A stretch of DNA of 64,000 bases. It comes from Progne subis subis. Its lineage: Eukaryota > Chordata > Aves > Passeriformes > Hirundinidae. The notes below the pieces were generated by a model. The model saw nothing but the letters and a program-made list of their open reading frames with translations, did not search any database and was not told the DNA's origin. Positions 50,074 to 63,235 of this stretch are shown here, one piece after another. The stretch is taken from contig JAKJHU010000084.1 of NCBI GenBank assembly GCA_022316685.1, forward strand, positions 2,613,001-2,677,000, read 5' to 3'. Position 1 is the stretch's first letter, and each line of letters begins with the position of its first letter. The position numbers and the translations under genes are program-made.

Positions 50074-53000
50074 CCCTGGAGCTGCTCTGCCAACCACTGG
50101 AGGAGGACTGGGAGCGGTACTGATCCTACCTGACTCATATCCCCGGAAAATATGGTTCCTCTGGGCATCCCTAACAGCCCAAAAATCTGCTCTGCAAAAG
50201 TAGAAACCTCCACTAATCCCTGGGATCAAAGAGAAGCTTAAAGCTTTAGGGATTTGGCTGTCCTTGGAATGGTGTTCCAACAGAACTGTATATACGTTAG
50301 ATGCCTTCACTCATGGCTTTTTTTAATGGCATTTGGAAAAAAAGTGCCTGAGGTTTATCCTTCAAAATGAAGACATGCTGCATTTGAAGTCTGAGGGCTT
50401 TATACAAATCATATAATTAGTATTTGGACAAAAAGATTAAAAAAAAAATGTTGCTTTTTTTCACTGTTTAAGTGCAGGTGTAATTTTTAAGAAAAAGCTG
50501 GCTATCCGCCAAGAAAGAAGCTTGTAGCAGAAATTTTTCAGGGGAAAAGCATAATGTCCTATTCAGTTTGTAAAATCCTGAGTATTCCTGAAGGCAAGCA
50601 AAGAGTCAGGGAGCATCAGTTAAAGGTTTCAATGCTGTTGCAATGCAAATAGTAAACCATTACAAAAAGAAATTTTAGCAGACTAAGTAAAATGCATTTT
50701 AACATAGCATCTTACAAAATTATACCTGCCAGGCATTATGACAGCACAGTTCATTCACTGTGCTTCCATGAATAACCTCTCATAAACCAAAAAGTACAAG
50801 ATTGTGTAGTCAACAATTGCCACAAGTCTTACGACCAAAAGGGTGATCACTGCTGACACATAAGGGGCACAGCCTCTTAATGCAATAAAAAAGCACTTTT
50901 ACAGGAAATAATGATTTCAGAGCTGAGGTAGTAAGCTGTCATTCTACGAAGATTACTAACCTGCCCTGTATACAGATACAATTGTACATGAGGTATACAA
51001 GCACTTCTCAGTACGTTATTCACTTTTTAAAATAATTCGTATTTTGGGAAAAAAGCCAAAACAAAACCAGCTACCCCCTCTACCCCCTTGAAGTTTAACT
51101 TCAACTGCAGAGCCAGAGGCATTCAAGTTGTAAAAGTAAGCATTTAACAGCTAGACAGACTAGAGAACAAAAGCTCTGTGCTGACAATGATAATTGAAAT
51201 TGCAAATTTAACATCTCAGATTCCTGAAGCCACCTTCAAATCTGGGGTAGGAATCCATTCAGGATCTGCCAGAGCAGCATTTGGACTCCAGGCACAAGCC
51301 AGAGGTGCTCGCTGCCAGCACAAACAGGGTTTGGGGAACAAAGCACAAGGGAAAAATGCTAATAACTTTCTAACTTGCTTTAAAAAAAGAAAAAAAAAAC
51401 CCCCTTGTTTTGGTGTTCAGTATTTCCTGTGTCCCAAACGCTCAGAGAGGCAAAAGCAAGAAAAGAAGAAAAACATTCAATGGAAAAGGTGTTTCCCAGT
51501 GCCTAAAGGGGCTGCTGGAGAGCTTTGGGCCTGACCAAAGATTACCTTTGTTTTCTCCCTCATCCAAAACTTTATTGTGACAGCGAATCCATATCCAAAA
51601 GATTCAAATACTCACATGCCCCGTTCACCATCCCCTCTCAACATGACATCCCACAGGGCTTCCCTTCTAATGCAAGTGGTTTAGTTCTTACAAGTCAACC
51701 AACACGCTCACTGAAGCAGCATTCCCTCAGGAAAACATTCAAATGAGCTCCTCTATTAAATTACAAAATAGATCTGCCTGCAGTTGTTTAACATGCACTT
51801 GAGTTTCTCTTACAACAGGGCATCCTTCAGTATTTAGCAGGAGCATGTTCCCGTACTATTCAATTATTTTCTTGCTGAAGAAACATCAGACCTCTGAAAT
51901 GAAGGTTAACCATTTCTGACGTGCAAACACCGTGTATGAAGACATTGAGAACACCACTCATATCATTAATGATGATACTGCATTTATATGTAATCTACGT
52001 GCACGAAATTCAATGATAAATACTGGCTCCAGGCGGCAAAAGCAGGTTTAAAAATGGATACCATTATCACTTAGCAACATTATCCCAATCTTAACTCTGT
52101 GGTCTGCCTTTTATGAACTTAAAATTATTGTGGAGTACTCCTGTTGATAAATAACAATAATAATCCATAATCCTGATGATCTGGATTAGAGGAAGGTTCC
52201 TCCATCCTTGGCAGGAATTTTTCTCTAGAAACACAACACAGCTTTGACCAAGACATTTTCCATGGCTGTGAAGATGCCTTCCCTGCAGAGAGGTGGGCAA
52301 ACACCTTGTTGGATCCCTTACCAACCCATCACTCCATATCTTTTTTTTTTTTTTAACAAATGAGTACAGTTTCATGAGCTGTGGCTCCTGGTGAAGATAC
52401 AGAGATGTGCATCCAGACCACAATGACACGTTTATCAATGGCACTGGGAAGCCTTAATACCAGAATGAACATGGATTCACGCTCCAAGCATCCTGACCCT
52501 ACTATAAACAAGAATGGTTACCACAAACTATCTATACTGCACAGCTGGAACCAGGACCCCCAAAAGCACCAAGGACCAGGAAAACTGCACTCAAGGCTGC
52601 GACACAGCAAGGCAGGACTGACCAGGGAAAACATCCAGCAACAGAGGTATGTGCTCTGCCATGGGTCAGGAAGAAAAAGGCCATGTAACGCTCCCAGAGC
52701 ACAATATGAACGTAGTCGGGGAAAAAAAACAATCCTGTTGTTTCCAATCAATTGAAAATAAGTCAATAAAGGAAATTATCACTGGTCTGGTAGGATTCCA
52801 ACCCCAAAAGCCAATAAAATCTTCCCCTTTCATGTGCATGTGTTTTCTTTATACAGAAAGGAAGACTGACACTAAATGAGAAAATAAACTGATACAGTCC
52901 TCAGTAACAGGCTTTGTTTTCAGCCACTCACAAAAAACAAATTCTTGTATACTGTACATCAGACATGCACTGGCAATAAGGCATTTCACTTCAGTCCTGC

Positions 53001-53494
53001 AGACAGGGATGAGAGAAGCTCTGCCAGGCAGGTCAGTGAGACCCGAAATGGAAGGAGCTCTTTCCCAAGGCTCTCTGCAGATGTGCAGGACAAGCTGCTC
53101 GGTCCTGCAGCACCAGGAGGACCAGTACACAGTTATTCACAATGAGTTCTGGGCAGTTCTTCTGCCCTTTAATGCTCTCAAGGCTGCATCCACATACCTC
53201 AGCAGAAACAGGAGCTCCAATGTTCCCTTTAATTCTTGTACTTGAAAGGAAGTGTTTCAGATGACAGCAGAAGAGAAGAGACCGATAATGGGAACCAAAA
53301 CTTTGGTGGGGAATAATGCAAATGTGAAACTGTTAATTAAATATGCAAAATGCTTCCAGAAGCAGCAAGGGATAGGAAAAAAAAAAACCAAAACAAAACC
53401 AAATGCTGCATCTACTGTAAACAAGTGTGAACACAGAGAATAAATCTATCTACCTTCCAAACTGGGATTTGACTTTCTAATCTCTTGTCTACAG

Positions 53495-53680
53495 ATTTCA
53501 GATTTGCTTCTTTTTTAAACACATGTTCTGTGACGGATGTCTCTGCAAGATTAAGACAAGAAGTATTTCAGCATTTAGAAAAGAAACAGGAAAAACTGTT
53601 TGTTGCCGAAGATTTCTTGAATTCCTCAGAACACAGCAAACAGCTTCTGCTCCTGTTTAACATAAAGGGTTTACCAGTAT
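53495..53680 (+). other. Unassigned exon-like open segment (62 codons)
   Basis: A good acceptor, TTTCTAATCTCTTGTCTACAG, ends at 53494, and a consensus donor, GTAAGT, begins at 53681. The 186 bases between them are open in one frame with symmetric phase (1-1). They read FRFASFLNTCSVTDVSARL, then QEVFQHLEKKQEKLF, and end with LLLLFNIKGLPV. The composition looks like a soluble helical protein. I do not recognise a family. It is on the strand opposite to C1orf21. An open frame of this length can occur by chance, so this is a candidate exon, pseudo-exon or relic only. Confidence 0.25.
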
Positions 53681-54298
53681 GTAAGTAAACAGTGTCCCTT
53701 GTTACCAAACAGGCAGTGGAGAGCTGTGACAAGCTCTGAACAATTCCAGGCACAATTCACAAGGCTGCAGATAAGAAAGGAGAAGTTGAATGATTTAAAG
53801 CAGCTTGTAGAGGAGTGGAAAGAGAGCTGCATGCCATTTCATTATTACTTTAATTTCTGTAGTACACAGGAGCAGCATGAGAAAGAATTCCACTGTGCTG
53901 GACACTTTAAACATGGAGCAAGAGCAGGCACCCCAAAAAGCCTGTGATTAAAGCATAAAACAGAAGATAAACAAACACAAGCACAAGGTCACACATAAGA
54001 CAATTTGCAATTCCTACTCAAACTAATTTTACTTCTATATACACAAAAAACTCAAAGTGGGTTGAATAATAAACACTACAACTACTGTCATCCAGGTCCT
54101 GTAAAATGCTGCTCATTCCAAGCACCAGGCTGAGTTTTCAGAATATGGTGGGAACCACACAGAAGATGGAAGGTACCACAATCCCCTTCTTACATCAGCG
54201 CAAAGAGACATCTAAACGTTAAGTGCAGCGGATTGCAGATTAAAATAGATCAGCCCTCAGCCTGTGAACACAATGAATCACCCTAGCTTAAAAGATGG

Positions 54299-54791
54299 CG
54301 TCCTGGTTTAGGCTGAGAGTTAATTTTCTCCCCAGTAGCTGTTAATGTGCTGAGGTTTGGATTTAGCCTCAGAATAATGTTGATGTTTCAGTTGTCGCTG
54401 AGCAGAGCTTACCCCAAGTCAAGGACTCTGCAGTGTCCCAGGCTCTGCCAGCGAGGAGTTGCACCAGAAGCTGGGATGGAGCATGGCCAGGACAGCTGAT
54501 CCCTCGGGCACAGGGATATTCCACACCACGGGATGTCATACCCAGTGTGAGAACAGGGGCACTTGGCCAAGGGGGCCGATGGCTGCTGAGGGATGAGCTG
54601 GGCATCAGTGCGTGGGCGCTGAGGGACTGCACTGGGATCACTCATCTGTCTGGATTGTACTCCCTTCTTTAATGGTCTCCCTTCTCATTATAATAATAAC
54701 AATAATAATAACAATAATATCATTATTGCTGAATTCAAGTATTAACCCAAAGGTTTTATCTTTTTCTGATTCTTCTCCCATTACCCCAACA
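54299..54791 (+). mobile_element. Solo LTR of a common avian ERVL-type family
   Basis: The start GTCCTGGTTTAGGCTGAGAG and then GAGTTAATTTTCTCCCCAG, GATTTAGCCTCAGAATAATG, CCAGGACAGCTGATCC and GATATTCCACACCACGGGAT match a very widespread bird LTR family. The first base has drifted (CG in place of TG). The TATA region is degraded. An ATA/ACA-rich simple repeat (about 54690-54720) is part of the LTR. The canonical 3' terminus is missing or eroded near 54791, and I found no target duplication. Confidence 0.85.
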
Positions 54792-56708
54792 TCTATTAAA
54801 CCATGCCAGATGGTTTCCAGGAGCTGATCCAGTCAGCTGAGGTCTCTGCAGCAAGCCTCTAGCATCAGCTAAAACATTCCATGCTCAGACTAAACCAATG
54901 CTCAGGACACTGCTGGGCTCCTGACAAGAGCACTTTTATGGGAAAAAGGGAGTAAGCCTTTTGTGGGGGAGTTTTATGAGGAAAAGGGAGATGCAGATAG
55001 ACCAGGATGAATCTTATATACACGAACTGACAAGGAGAGACGCGCAGTGATTGATGCTGTACATAATAAACACAACTGGGAAGAGTCTAGACAAGCTTTC
55101 AGTGTGCAAATATCAAATCATATGAAACATGCTGGAGGGACTCGAAGCAACCTCTAATTTTAAGGTTCTACCTGAAATGTAAAAGAAAGGCAGCAATAGC
55201 CAGCTCCCTGGCTCCTCGCCTAAGCAGATTCTGCTGATTTGCTTAACCAGACAAATCACTTAAACCCTGTGGTTTATGAACACCTGAGTAAATTGAGAAA
55301 ACTTATAGGTCTGGTGTTTTTTTCCCTGAAGAAAAAGCAGGTGAGGGAGGAGAGTCCCCTTTCCCTTCATCCTTCCCCTTAATTCCTCTTCATTTACACA
55401 GTGAGCTACAAAACTGCATTTTGCCCAGCACTGCCACTGTCCTGCCCAGTGCTCACAGGATGAGTTCTACTTTCCCTTTGAGAACAACATGAAAATATTT
55501 TCCCACTGCATTCTTCCCAAACACTTTGCCTAAATTATTAAAAGGCAACATTACCTGCTCCTGCCACAACCCTTGGGCTCTGTAAATGCTTCCCACAAAG
55601 CACATCTGAACCACCAATCCTTTATCACCTCTCCAATTTCAGAAATGTATCAGTCCTGCAGTTAAAACTCCTCACATGCTTTTGTGATGGGTAGCAAAGC
55701 CAGAAGTCAGTGGTTCACCACAGAACCTGATAAGTAACGTTAAATTAAATATTTGGGGGGTCTGAAAAGGGAGTTTGATCTTTCACTCAGTAAATAAACA
55801 AATAAATAAGTGACCCACAAGATGACTGCAGTTTACCCTGAACACAGGGGGTATGAACCAGGACGGTATAAAAAAAAAAAAGTCATGTTCTAAGAGCAAC
55901 AGATGTTTTCTCTCAAATCATTCATTTTGGCACCAAAGATAAATCACTGGGTTTCTGGTAGATGCAAAGCCATCAGGTGTAACTCACCTGTCTCACACCA
56001 GCTACATGTCAGTAATCTCTACCATGGAGCATCACATAATGTGGAAGAAATTGGATCCTCCCTAGAGAGCTTGCTCTTTATGTTGATTCCCTCTGAAAAT
56101 TCAGTTTTTTCTCTCTTCTCTTTACTTTTTGTCCTTCTTAAGAGAAAAGCTGGATAAAGAAGCTTTTAGTAGACCCATCTTAAAATGCTGAAATTGCTTC
56201 AAAGGTTCCCTGATGGAGAAATACCAGCACAATAAGGAGTTTTTAACAGAAAACCTGAATCCCACGAGAAAAGTTAGTTTTTAAGCAATTTAATACTTCC
56301 CATCTCCTTATCAGAATAGTACTGATTTTCTTTTCATCAAAGCACTTCAAACACACACATATTTCAACCACAACTTTGAGGGCTCAAAGTTACATGTATT
56401 TTAATGGTCTGGTGGAAGACAATCAAAACTATCAGCAAAGTCTTTTGGTCCAGCAGTGAAGTGACCAGTTTGCCACAAGTACCTCCACAGTGGGCCAAAA
56501 GCAGCATTGTGAGTTTATTTTATTAACAGCAAGTTCACTTATCCTTAAATATGCCTGACATCACCACTGCTCCACATCAGATGCCACTCTCTAACTCAGT
56601 CTCCTCCTCTCCTCCAGGCTTCCAGTAAAATTAGACCTTGCATTAAACTTCCAGTAAAATAATTACAGTTGGCAGGTATTTTTCAACACTGATTTGGAAG
56701 CCAAGAAA

Positions 56709-56742
56709 CCAAAGCAAAGCAAAGCAAAACAAAACAAAATCA
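56709..56742. repeat. (CAAAG)n/(CAAAA)n microsatellite
   Basis: Consecutive CAAAG units change to CAAAA units. Confidence 0.85.
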
Positions 56743-58755
56743 AGTCAAGCATTACCCAACTTTTCTTAGAAAAAGTTTGTTCTGTAGATCAGATACTGTC
56801 ACTGGTGGGTGGCTTTGCTCTCCACTGTTTCACGTGCTCTATGAACTTCACAAAAGCACTGACTGTATACCTTACAAAATTTTCCCATGATAAAATAGGG
56901 GAAAATGTCTCAAGGCTTTCAAAACAACAACAAAAAATGATGACAGAGAGAAAAAGTCCCACAAATGCAGCGGACATTTTTATTGTGGAGAAAGCAGTGA
57001 AAACAAAAAGGAAAGGAAGAAGGAGCCAGAGCCCCTCACACAATTTCTAAGCAGCTTCCATCACCACCATCACTTTCTTCTGCATGCAGATTATGATCTA
57101 ACAAGCCCTTCAGATAATTCAGTCCATATATATGCTGTGTAGGTGTTTGCTAAAACACTAATGCCAGCATTCAGTCACTACAACGGGTGTGCTTTCTACT
57201 TTATTGCATTAAAAACTGTTAGAAGAAGTCACAGAAAAATGTGACAAGAAAGAGAACTCCATTTTCAGAAGTATTTTAAGTAGGTTCACCTTCATTTATT
57301 TTTCACCAGCATCAAGGCTGTTGTTAGAGCTGCTTCCTCCTGGTACAGCTCAGCACTCCCATGATTCCCACACTTTATCATTCCCCTTTCCTGTTTTTGT
57401 ATTCACCGCTGCCTTTTGAGGATGCTGAGTAGAGGCAGGAGGAAGACAGAGACAAGAGCCCTCAGCTTTCTGAACAGCAGCCTCAGGAAGCAAGGCATTT
57501 AACAAACACACTGGAATGCTGATCTTTAATTTTCAGGTCATTCAGCCAAAAATGTGATGTACAGAAAAGGAAAAGTGATGTTCTAACAATCCCTGAGGTT
57601 TCAATAACAAGAATTCTGTCCATTCAGAGAATCATACCTAGCACTTCCTCTTCTGTCTATACCTTCCACTTCTGTCTCATTCCACACTCTTAAAAAAACC
57701 CAGGATGTTTAACAAAAAGTGAACCAGGTTTGACTGCAAACATCTTTTGCCAGGATAACTCACAAAATTGCCTGAGGGCTTTAGACACTCAGATGCTTTA
57801 ACTAATAATTGAACAGGACACTGCATTTTGTACAGCTCTGAGATGGCTCTGAGACCTTTGTCAGTGTTTTTTTTCTCCCCTACATATATAGCAAAGAGGA
57901 TGGATCATTCTAGAGATGAGTCACTACTGAAACAACAGAATAAACTCCTGCAAAATGCTGTGGGGTTTCTGCTTAACATTCTCTAGCTCCTTTTTGGGAG
58001 AAATGGCAAGGTACTGGCAAATGCTTCTCCCACAGAAATCAAGCAGCAAATTTGTCAGTGAAATCAATTTAGAAGTGCTTAACATTAATTTCAGTCTCCA
58101 CTTACCTTCTCCTCCAGCTTCAAGTTTGCATCTTCACAAAGCAGGCAAAGGAGAATGGAAAGAGCAGGGCGACTGCTGACACCAAACCCACAGCCAGGAC
58201 TGATTTCTACAGCTCCAGACAAAGCTCCAGCACACTTACTACTGTTGTGCTGCATATCTGAAAATCACCTCAGACGAAGACCCTGAATATGTAAAATGCT
58301 ACAACGTGGTTTAGACTGCCTTCCACTTGTAATAAGTTCAGCAGCAACATCTTTTGGCCCTAAAGCAAATTAACACATGTAAAATGGGGAGAGAGTGACA
58401 GGTAGGGGTAAGTGAAGCCTTGATGCCAAGCAATCAGCAGAAAATTCGACCTAAACCCAGCGCTTCCTGCTGACATGGGCTGTCTGCACAACACCCACCC
58501 GCCCTCCCAAAATCCTGGCAGGCCTGGACACTCTCCTTCTGCACAGGCACCACAGTAATTACTGCCATCCAATTCAATTTGCACACAAATCACTAATTAA
58601 CTCAGAACATGCCAAAGGTACCAAGCCCAGAATCACAGATAAAGTCCCTGTCTGTGACCAACGCTAATCTCAGGGTCATCAGGGGACACTGGGCGCTTCC
58701 CTGGATAGCTGTCCTATGCTGCAATCTGCCCTATTGTCTCTGCATGTGTCCTGCT

Positions 58756-58819
58756 ACTTATTTATCCCCATTACCTTCTTATTCATCCTTATAACTTTCT
58801 TATTTATCCTTATTACCTT
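58756..58819. repeat. About 21-bp imperfect tandem repeat, three units
   Basis: The units ACTTATTTATCCCCATTACC, CTTATTCATCCTTATAACTT and CTTATTTATCCTTATTACCT follow one another directly. The array ends at the left boundary of the CR1 fragment at 58815. Confidence 0.75.
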
Positions 58820-59166
58820 CTGGCTCTGCACAACTCCCTGACAGGAGAGTGCAGACGGGTGGGGGTCAGGCTCTGCTCCCAGGGAACAGGGACAAGATGC
58901 GACGGAGCAGCCTCAAGCCGTGCCAGGGGGGTTTAGATTGGGAATACTGCATTGAGTATTAGGGAAAATGTCTTCATTCAAAGGGCAGTCAGGCACTGGA
59001 ACTGGCTGTCCAGGGCAGGGATGGGGTCAGCATCCCTGGGGGGCTTCCCAAGATGTGTAATAAATGTGACACTTGGGGACATGGGTTAGTGGTGGGCTTG
59101 GCAGCACCGGGGGAACAGCAGGACTACATCTTAGATATCTTTTTAAACTTTAATGACTCTACGATT
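58815..59166 (+). mobile_element. CR1 LINE 3' fragment, second subfamily
   Basis: Sense CR1 of a different subfamily from most others. It contains CAACTCCCTGACAGG, GTGCCAGGGGGGTTTAGATT, CAGGCACTGGAACTGGCTGT, GGTTAGTGGTGGGCTTGGCA and a degraded tail, TGACTCTACGATTG. A short pyrimidine-rich tandem repeat abuts its left end. Confidence 0.82.
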
Positions 59167-61457
59167 GTACTTAGAAGCTATGATAAAGATTATTATCAAT
59201 GTCACAAATATACCTTCAGTTACAGACACTTGTACCTTTGATAGAGTTCCTTTGGAGGAACGGGTGCATTCCTACCATCCCTCCATCCCTTGCTCCCACA
59301 TCTGCACAGATGTGGCAGAGACACTTCAGGAGACTGGGCACGGCAAACCCTTTGTTCCTACAGTCACTGCCCAATCACTTCAGTCATTTTATACTCTCCT
59401 CAGCTAAAGCAGGAATCTGATGGAGAATAAACTGCTTATATAGCATACAAGTTATAGTAGGACTGAAAACATTCTTATTGGCTATGCATAGTTGAGTAGG
59501 CAGAAAACATGAGGGAAAAATGCTACTTGCAGTCACCCTAGGACACGAGGAAAAAATGCAATCTTAAAAAAGTGACCAATTCTAAAAGAAAATTAATTTT
59601 TCTACTGGCTTCAAAGATACTAAAAATAAGGGGATTTTACCAAAACAAATCATTAAGTCTATAAACATGAGAATAGGTCTTGTCTCTAGCAAACATTCAT
59701 ACACCACAGACACTGAGTAACAGCACACAAGGAATCAATGCACTCACAGTGTGCTCAAAATTCACCATTTCAATTAGACTGTCAGTCCCTTAACAGATGA
59801 TAATCCATCATTCCCCGGAGACTGCAGGAATACCAGCACTTCCTTCAGCACTCATGGAAGAGGAAGATGAGAAAACAATGTAAAAGAAATGAAAGACAGG
59901 CAACCCCGACCCCAAACCCAACAGAACAGTTGCTCATTTTCATGAATTTTCAGCAGAGGGGAAAGCACTTTACATCTTCATTCCCCCATGCTGAATAGAG
60001 GTGGTTGGCATTTTTCTACCATTTCACAGACAGGAAAAAAAAGGACAAGTAGCACAGCAGAGGCAAAAAAAAGCTCCACCTTTCCATCCCTCTGCTCTTA
60101 TACCCACGGAAGAAACAGGCCATTTTTGTTTTCAAATTTGACAGCAAACTTTCATTATATTCCTTTGCTTTCCCAAACTGTTATTATCCCAAAAGCTCAG
60201 CTGGGGATGTAGAGAAACATGGAAAGAAGCAATTGCTTCTTTAGGAAGCCTTTGGTGGAATCCCCTAACACCCCCAGCCATTGTACACAGGACCCCACAA
60301 GCCCACTCAAGACTTTAAAGATGAGCTGGCAATGCTTATTCCCAACAACTACATCCAGTCCATGCAGTCCATTTCATCCTGCGCCCAAGAGAAACCAAAA
60401 ACAGATACACTGGAAACGGTGCAGGAATACAGAAGCCATCATGTGATAACACTCTCTCCTACCCCAACTCAAGTACAGGGGCAACTCTTTTCAAAGAGTA
60501 ATTAAAGTAGTAGGAAGTGCAACACAGCAGGTCAACATGGACTGACCATCATGGCTGTTGGGCTCTTCTGTCCATTTCCTTGTTCCTTCCCTCTTTGCCA
60601 CCTTATGAGCTTTGGAAAACCAATCTCCTTGCTGAAAGGCACTTCCCAGAACAACACCTGATCTCATCTGGGGTTTCCTTGCACCAACACAACATAATTG
60701 GTAATGCGGTGAGGGGAAATTTAAGAAGAGGAAATGAGAAATGGTGCTAGTCCTGGTGAGAGGAAATGCCAAAAGAACATCCTTTTTACTTTGAAGCAAA
60801 ATTAACCAAGGAATTTTTAAGAGCTTTTTAGAAACGCCTTAAAATTTTAAGCCAATAAAGAAGACCCCCATGGAACAATTTTATGTTGCCTAAGACTTTG
60901 CAGATACCACACACATGAGCTTCCCTGCCCAAAACCAGCAGTGGAGCTCTTTGTCCAGGACATGGAGGCCCTGCTGCACCAGCTCTGTGCCTTCCCTCCA
61001 TTACCTCTGCTGACAAGCCAGTTCTTGTTCCTTGGTGTCCTGCCAGGACCTCTCCTGCAAAGCATCCCAAGTGCCAGCACAAGTGGCAACATGAAACTGC
61101 GTGGAAATTTGTGCTGCTCTGGCTTTTGCAGGTCACTGCAACACCACACAACACGGGTGGGGACATAAAACAGAAATACCAGCAAGCCTCCATCTACAGA
61201 GCAGGGCCTTTAACCAGCCAAAGCTACTGGAATCACAAATCCCTGTATTCCCACAGCCAATGCTAGTGCTCCCTCTCACCCAACAGTGTGTCCATGCCCC
61301 AATGGGACTGATTTCTTCAATCAAGCCCCATCCCGAGTTTAACTAGTGAAGGCTCATCAATTAAACTTCACCCATACCCTTACTTCTCCCCCACAAACAC
61401 ACACTCGATTAGCTATAGTTAAGGTGCCATAGTAAAATGGATTTAAATCAAATACAA

Positions 61458-61484
61458 TTTTGTTGTTGTTGTTGCTGTTGCTTT
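61458..61484. repeat. (TTG)n microsatellite
   Basis: GTT trinucleotides with one GCT interruption. Confidence 0.85.
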
Positions 61485-62421
61485 GCCTTTTACTTACTTA
61501 CCTACTGTCTTGCAATCAAATCCCAGAATACAAACCAGCACCACCGAGAATCAGGGAACTAATGTACGTGGTGATTATTTTGCTGTAACACCAACCATCT
61601 AAGTGGTTTGTGGTAGAAAGAGAGAAGGTTTAGGGAACAAACAAGGGGTGCAGCTGGAGATCAAAAGAAATACTGCTCCTAAGTGGAATATTAACATTTC
61701 CCCCTGGAAGAGACGACAAGAAGATCAGTAAAGCACATTAAGCAGAATCACTGCAGTTCACAACTGGAATATTTACAAGCTTTTTGGCTGATCTTTAATA
61801 TTTCAGAATTGAAAAAAAAAACCCTGACTGAATCTTTCCTCCTCTGCCTTGCCCATACCTAGTGGTGCTGTTCTGCCTAATCTGAGTGACAGATTTTCTG
61901 TCTGGAGCCAGCCCAACTGCATGTCACCCATTAGAAGAGAAGTGTGCACAATGAGGAAAAGCAACATAACCATAGCAGCCTACAGAAATCAGCTCTGGCC
62001 CGGAGCACTCACTCAGAAAGTATTTATTCATAGCACACACCATACGAAGGACAGGAGAAAGAAGCATTTGATCATTTCTGCCCCTGACCACACACCTTGA
62101 GACAGCAATCCAAAGCACACCTGTGCCCTTACACAATTTCCCTTCAACAGCCAAGTGCCTCCTTTTGGTTTTGCTAGGCCGTGCCTCAGTTTCTCCTGCT
62201 CACGTTTCCAGCCTCATGCCATCAGCTGTTTAGGTCTTCACATTCCAGCTCAGCCCTCCAGCTTGCCACCTCCTTCTTTATTACGTTTATGAACATTAAA
62301 CTCCCACTCTCCATATCATTATTCTGGTTACCGACACCAGATCCAGATAGTGACAAGCCAGACACAGCACATTCAGGCTCTGCCTTTACCCCAAAAGGAA
62401 GAGTCAGCCAATGTGAAACAC

Positions 62422-62548
62422 CCAAGGCCAGGCTGGATGAGGCTGGAAGCAACCAGGGTCTAGTGGAAGGTGTTCCTGCCATTTCAGGGGCTGGAATGAT
62501 ACAACCTTCAAGGTGCCTTCCAACATAGGCCATGCTGTGAACACCTGT
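62422..62548 (+). mobile_element. CR1 LINE 3' fragment
   Basis: Sense CR1: CCAAGGCCAGGCTGGATGAG, TAGTGGAAGGTGTTCCTGCC, CCTTCAAGGTGCCTTCCAAC, with an eroded terminal repeat (CTGTGAACACCTGTGA). Confidence 0.87.
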
Positions 62549-63181
62549 GAGTATCTCCTTTGCTGGGCATTGGCTGGCCAGCCATTACTCTGAACTTCTT
62601 CCCAGAAGTTAATTTTAAATGCATGCTAAACCCAAGGTACCTAAAGAGTCCAGTCTGCATGAGGTAGGTAGGGACTGGAGAAAGGTGGTAGGGAGCTGAA
62701 GTTGGAGGACACCCAAATGCCAGACGTGCAGGGGAGCCATACACCTTCTAAAGAGGACAACCAGAAAGACATGCGCTAAACCTCATCAGCAGTGATATTT
62801 ACACAAATTTTCCTATTTGTAAACAAATTAACATAGCCACAATGTTTGATTGTACTTCTGTTTTCCATGACTGATGAGTCAGAATAGTTGTTTACAGTTA
62901 TTAGCAATACAACCCCACAGTCCATCAGCGCTGCCTTCGCCCCACGGAGGTGAAGCTTCAAAAAACATCAGGAAATAGGGATGCACACCCCAGCCTCAGG
63001 ACTGCACTCTGAGCATTAATACTTGTCATAGACAGCAAGACAGCAGGTAATTACTCTCTGTCATAATTCTGAATGTAAGAATAGTATTTGACAAGCAAAT
63101 CTGTTACGAGAACAGAATTAAGCTACTGAGGTTCAAGCTGATCAAAGGATTTTAAAAAATAATCCAGATTTCACTCTGGAT

Positions 63182-63235
63182 TTAAAAAAAAGAAAAAAAA
63201 ACAAACCCAAAACCCACTCCAAAACCCACTTTAAA
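63182..63235. repeat. A-rich tract with AAAACCCACT repeats
   Basis: Poly-A runs are followed by two to three imperfect copies of CCAAAACCCACT. Confidence 0.8.
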
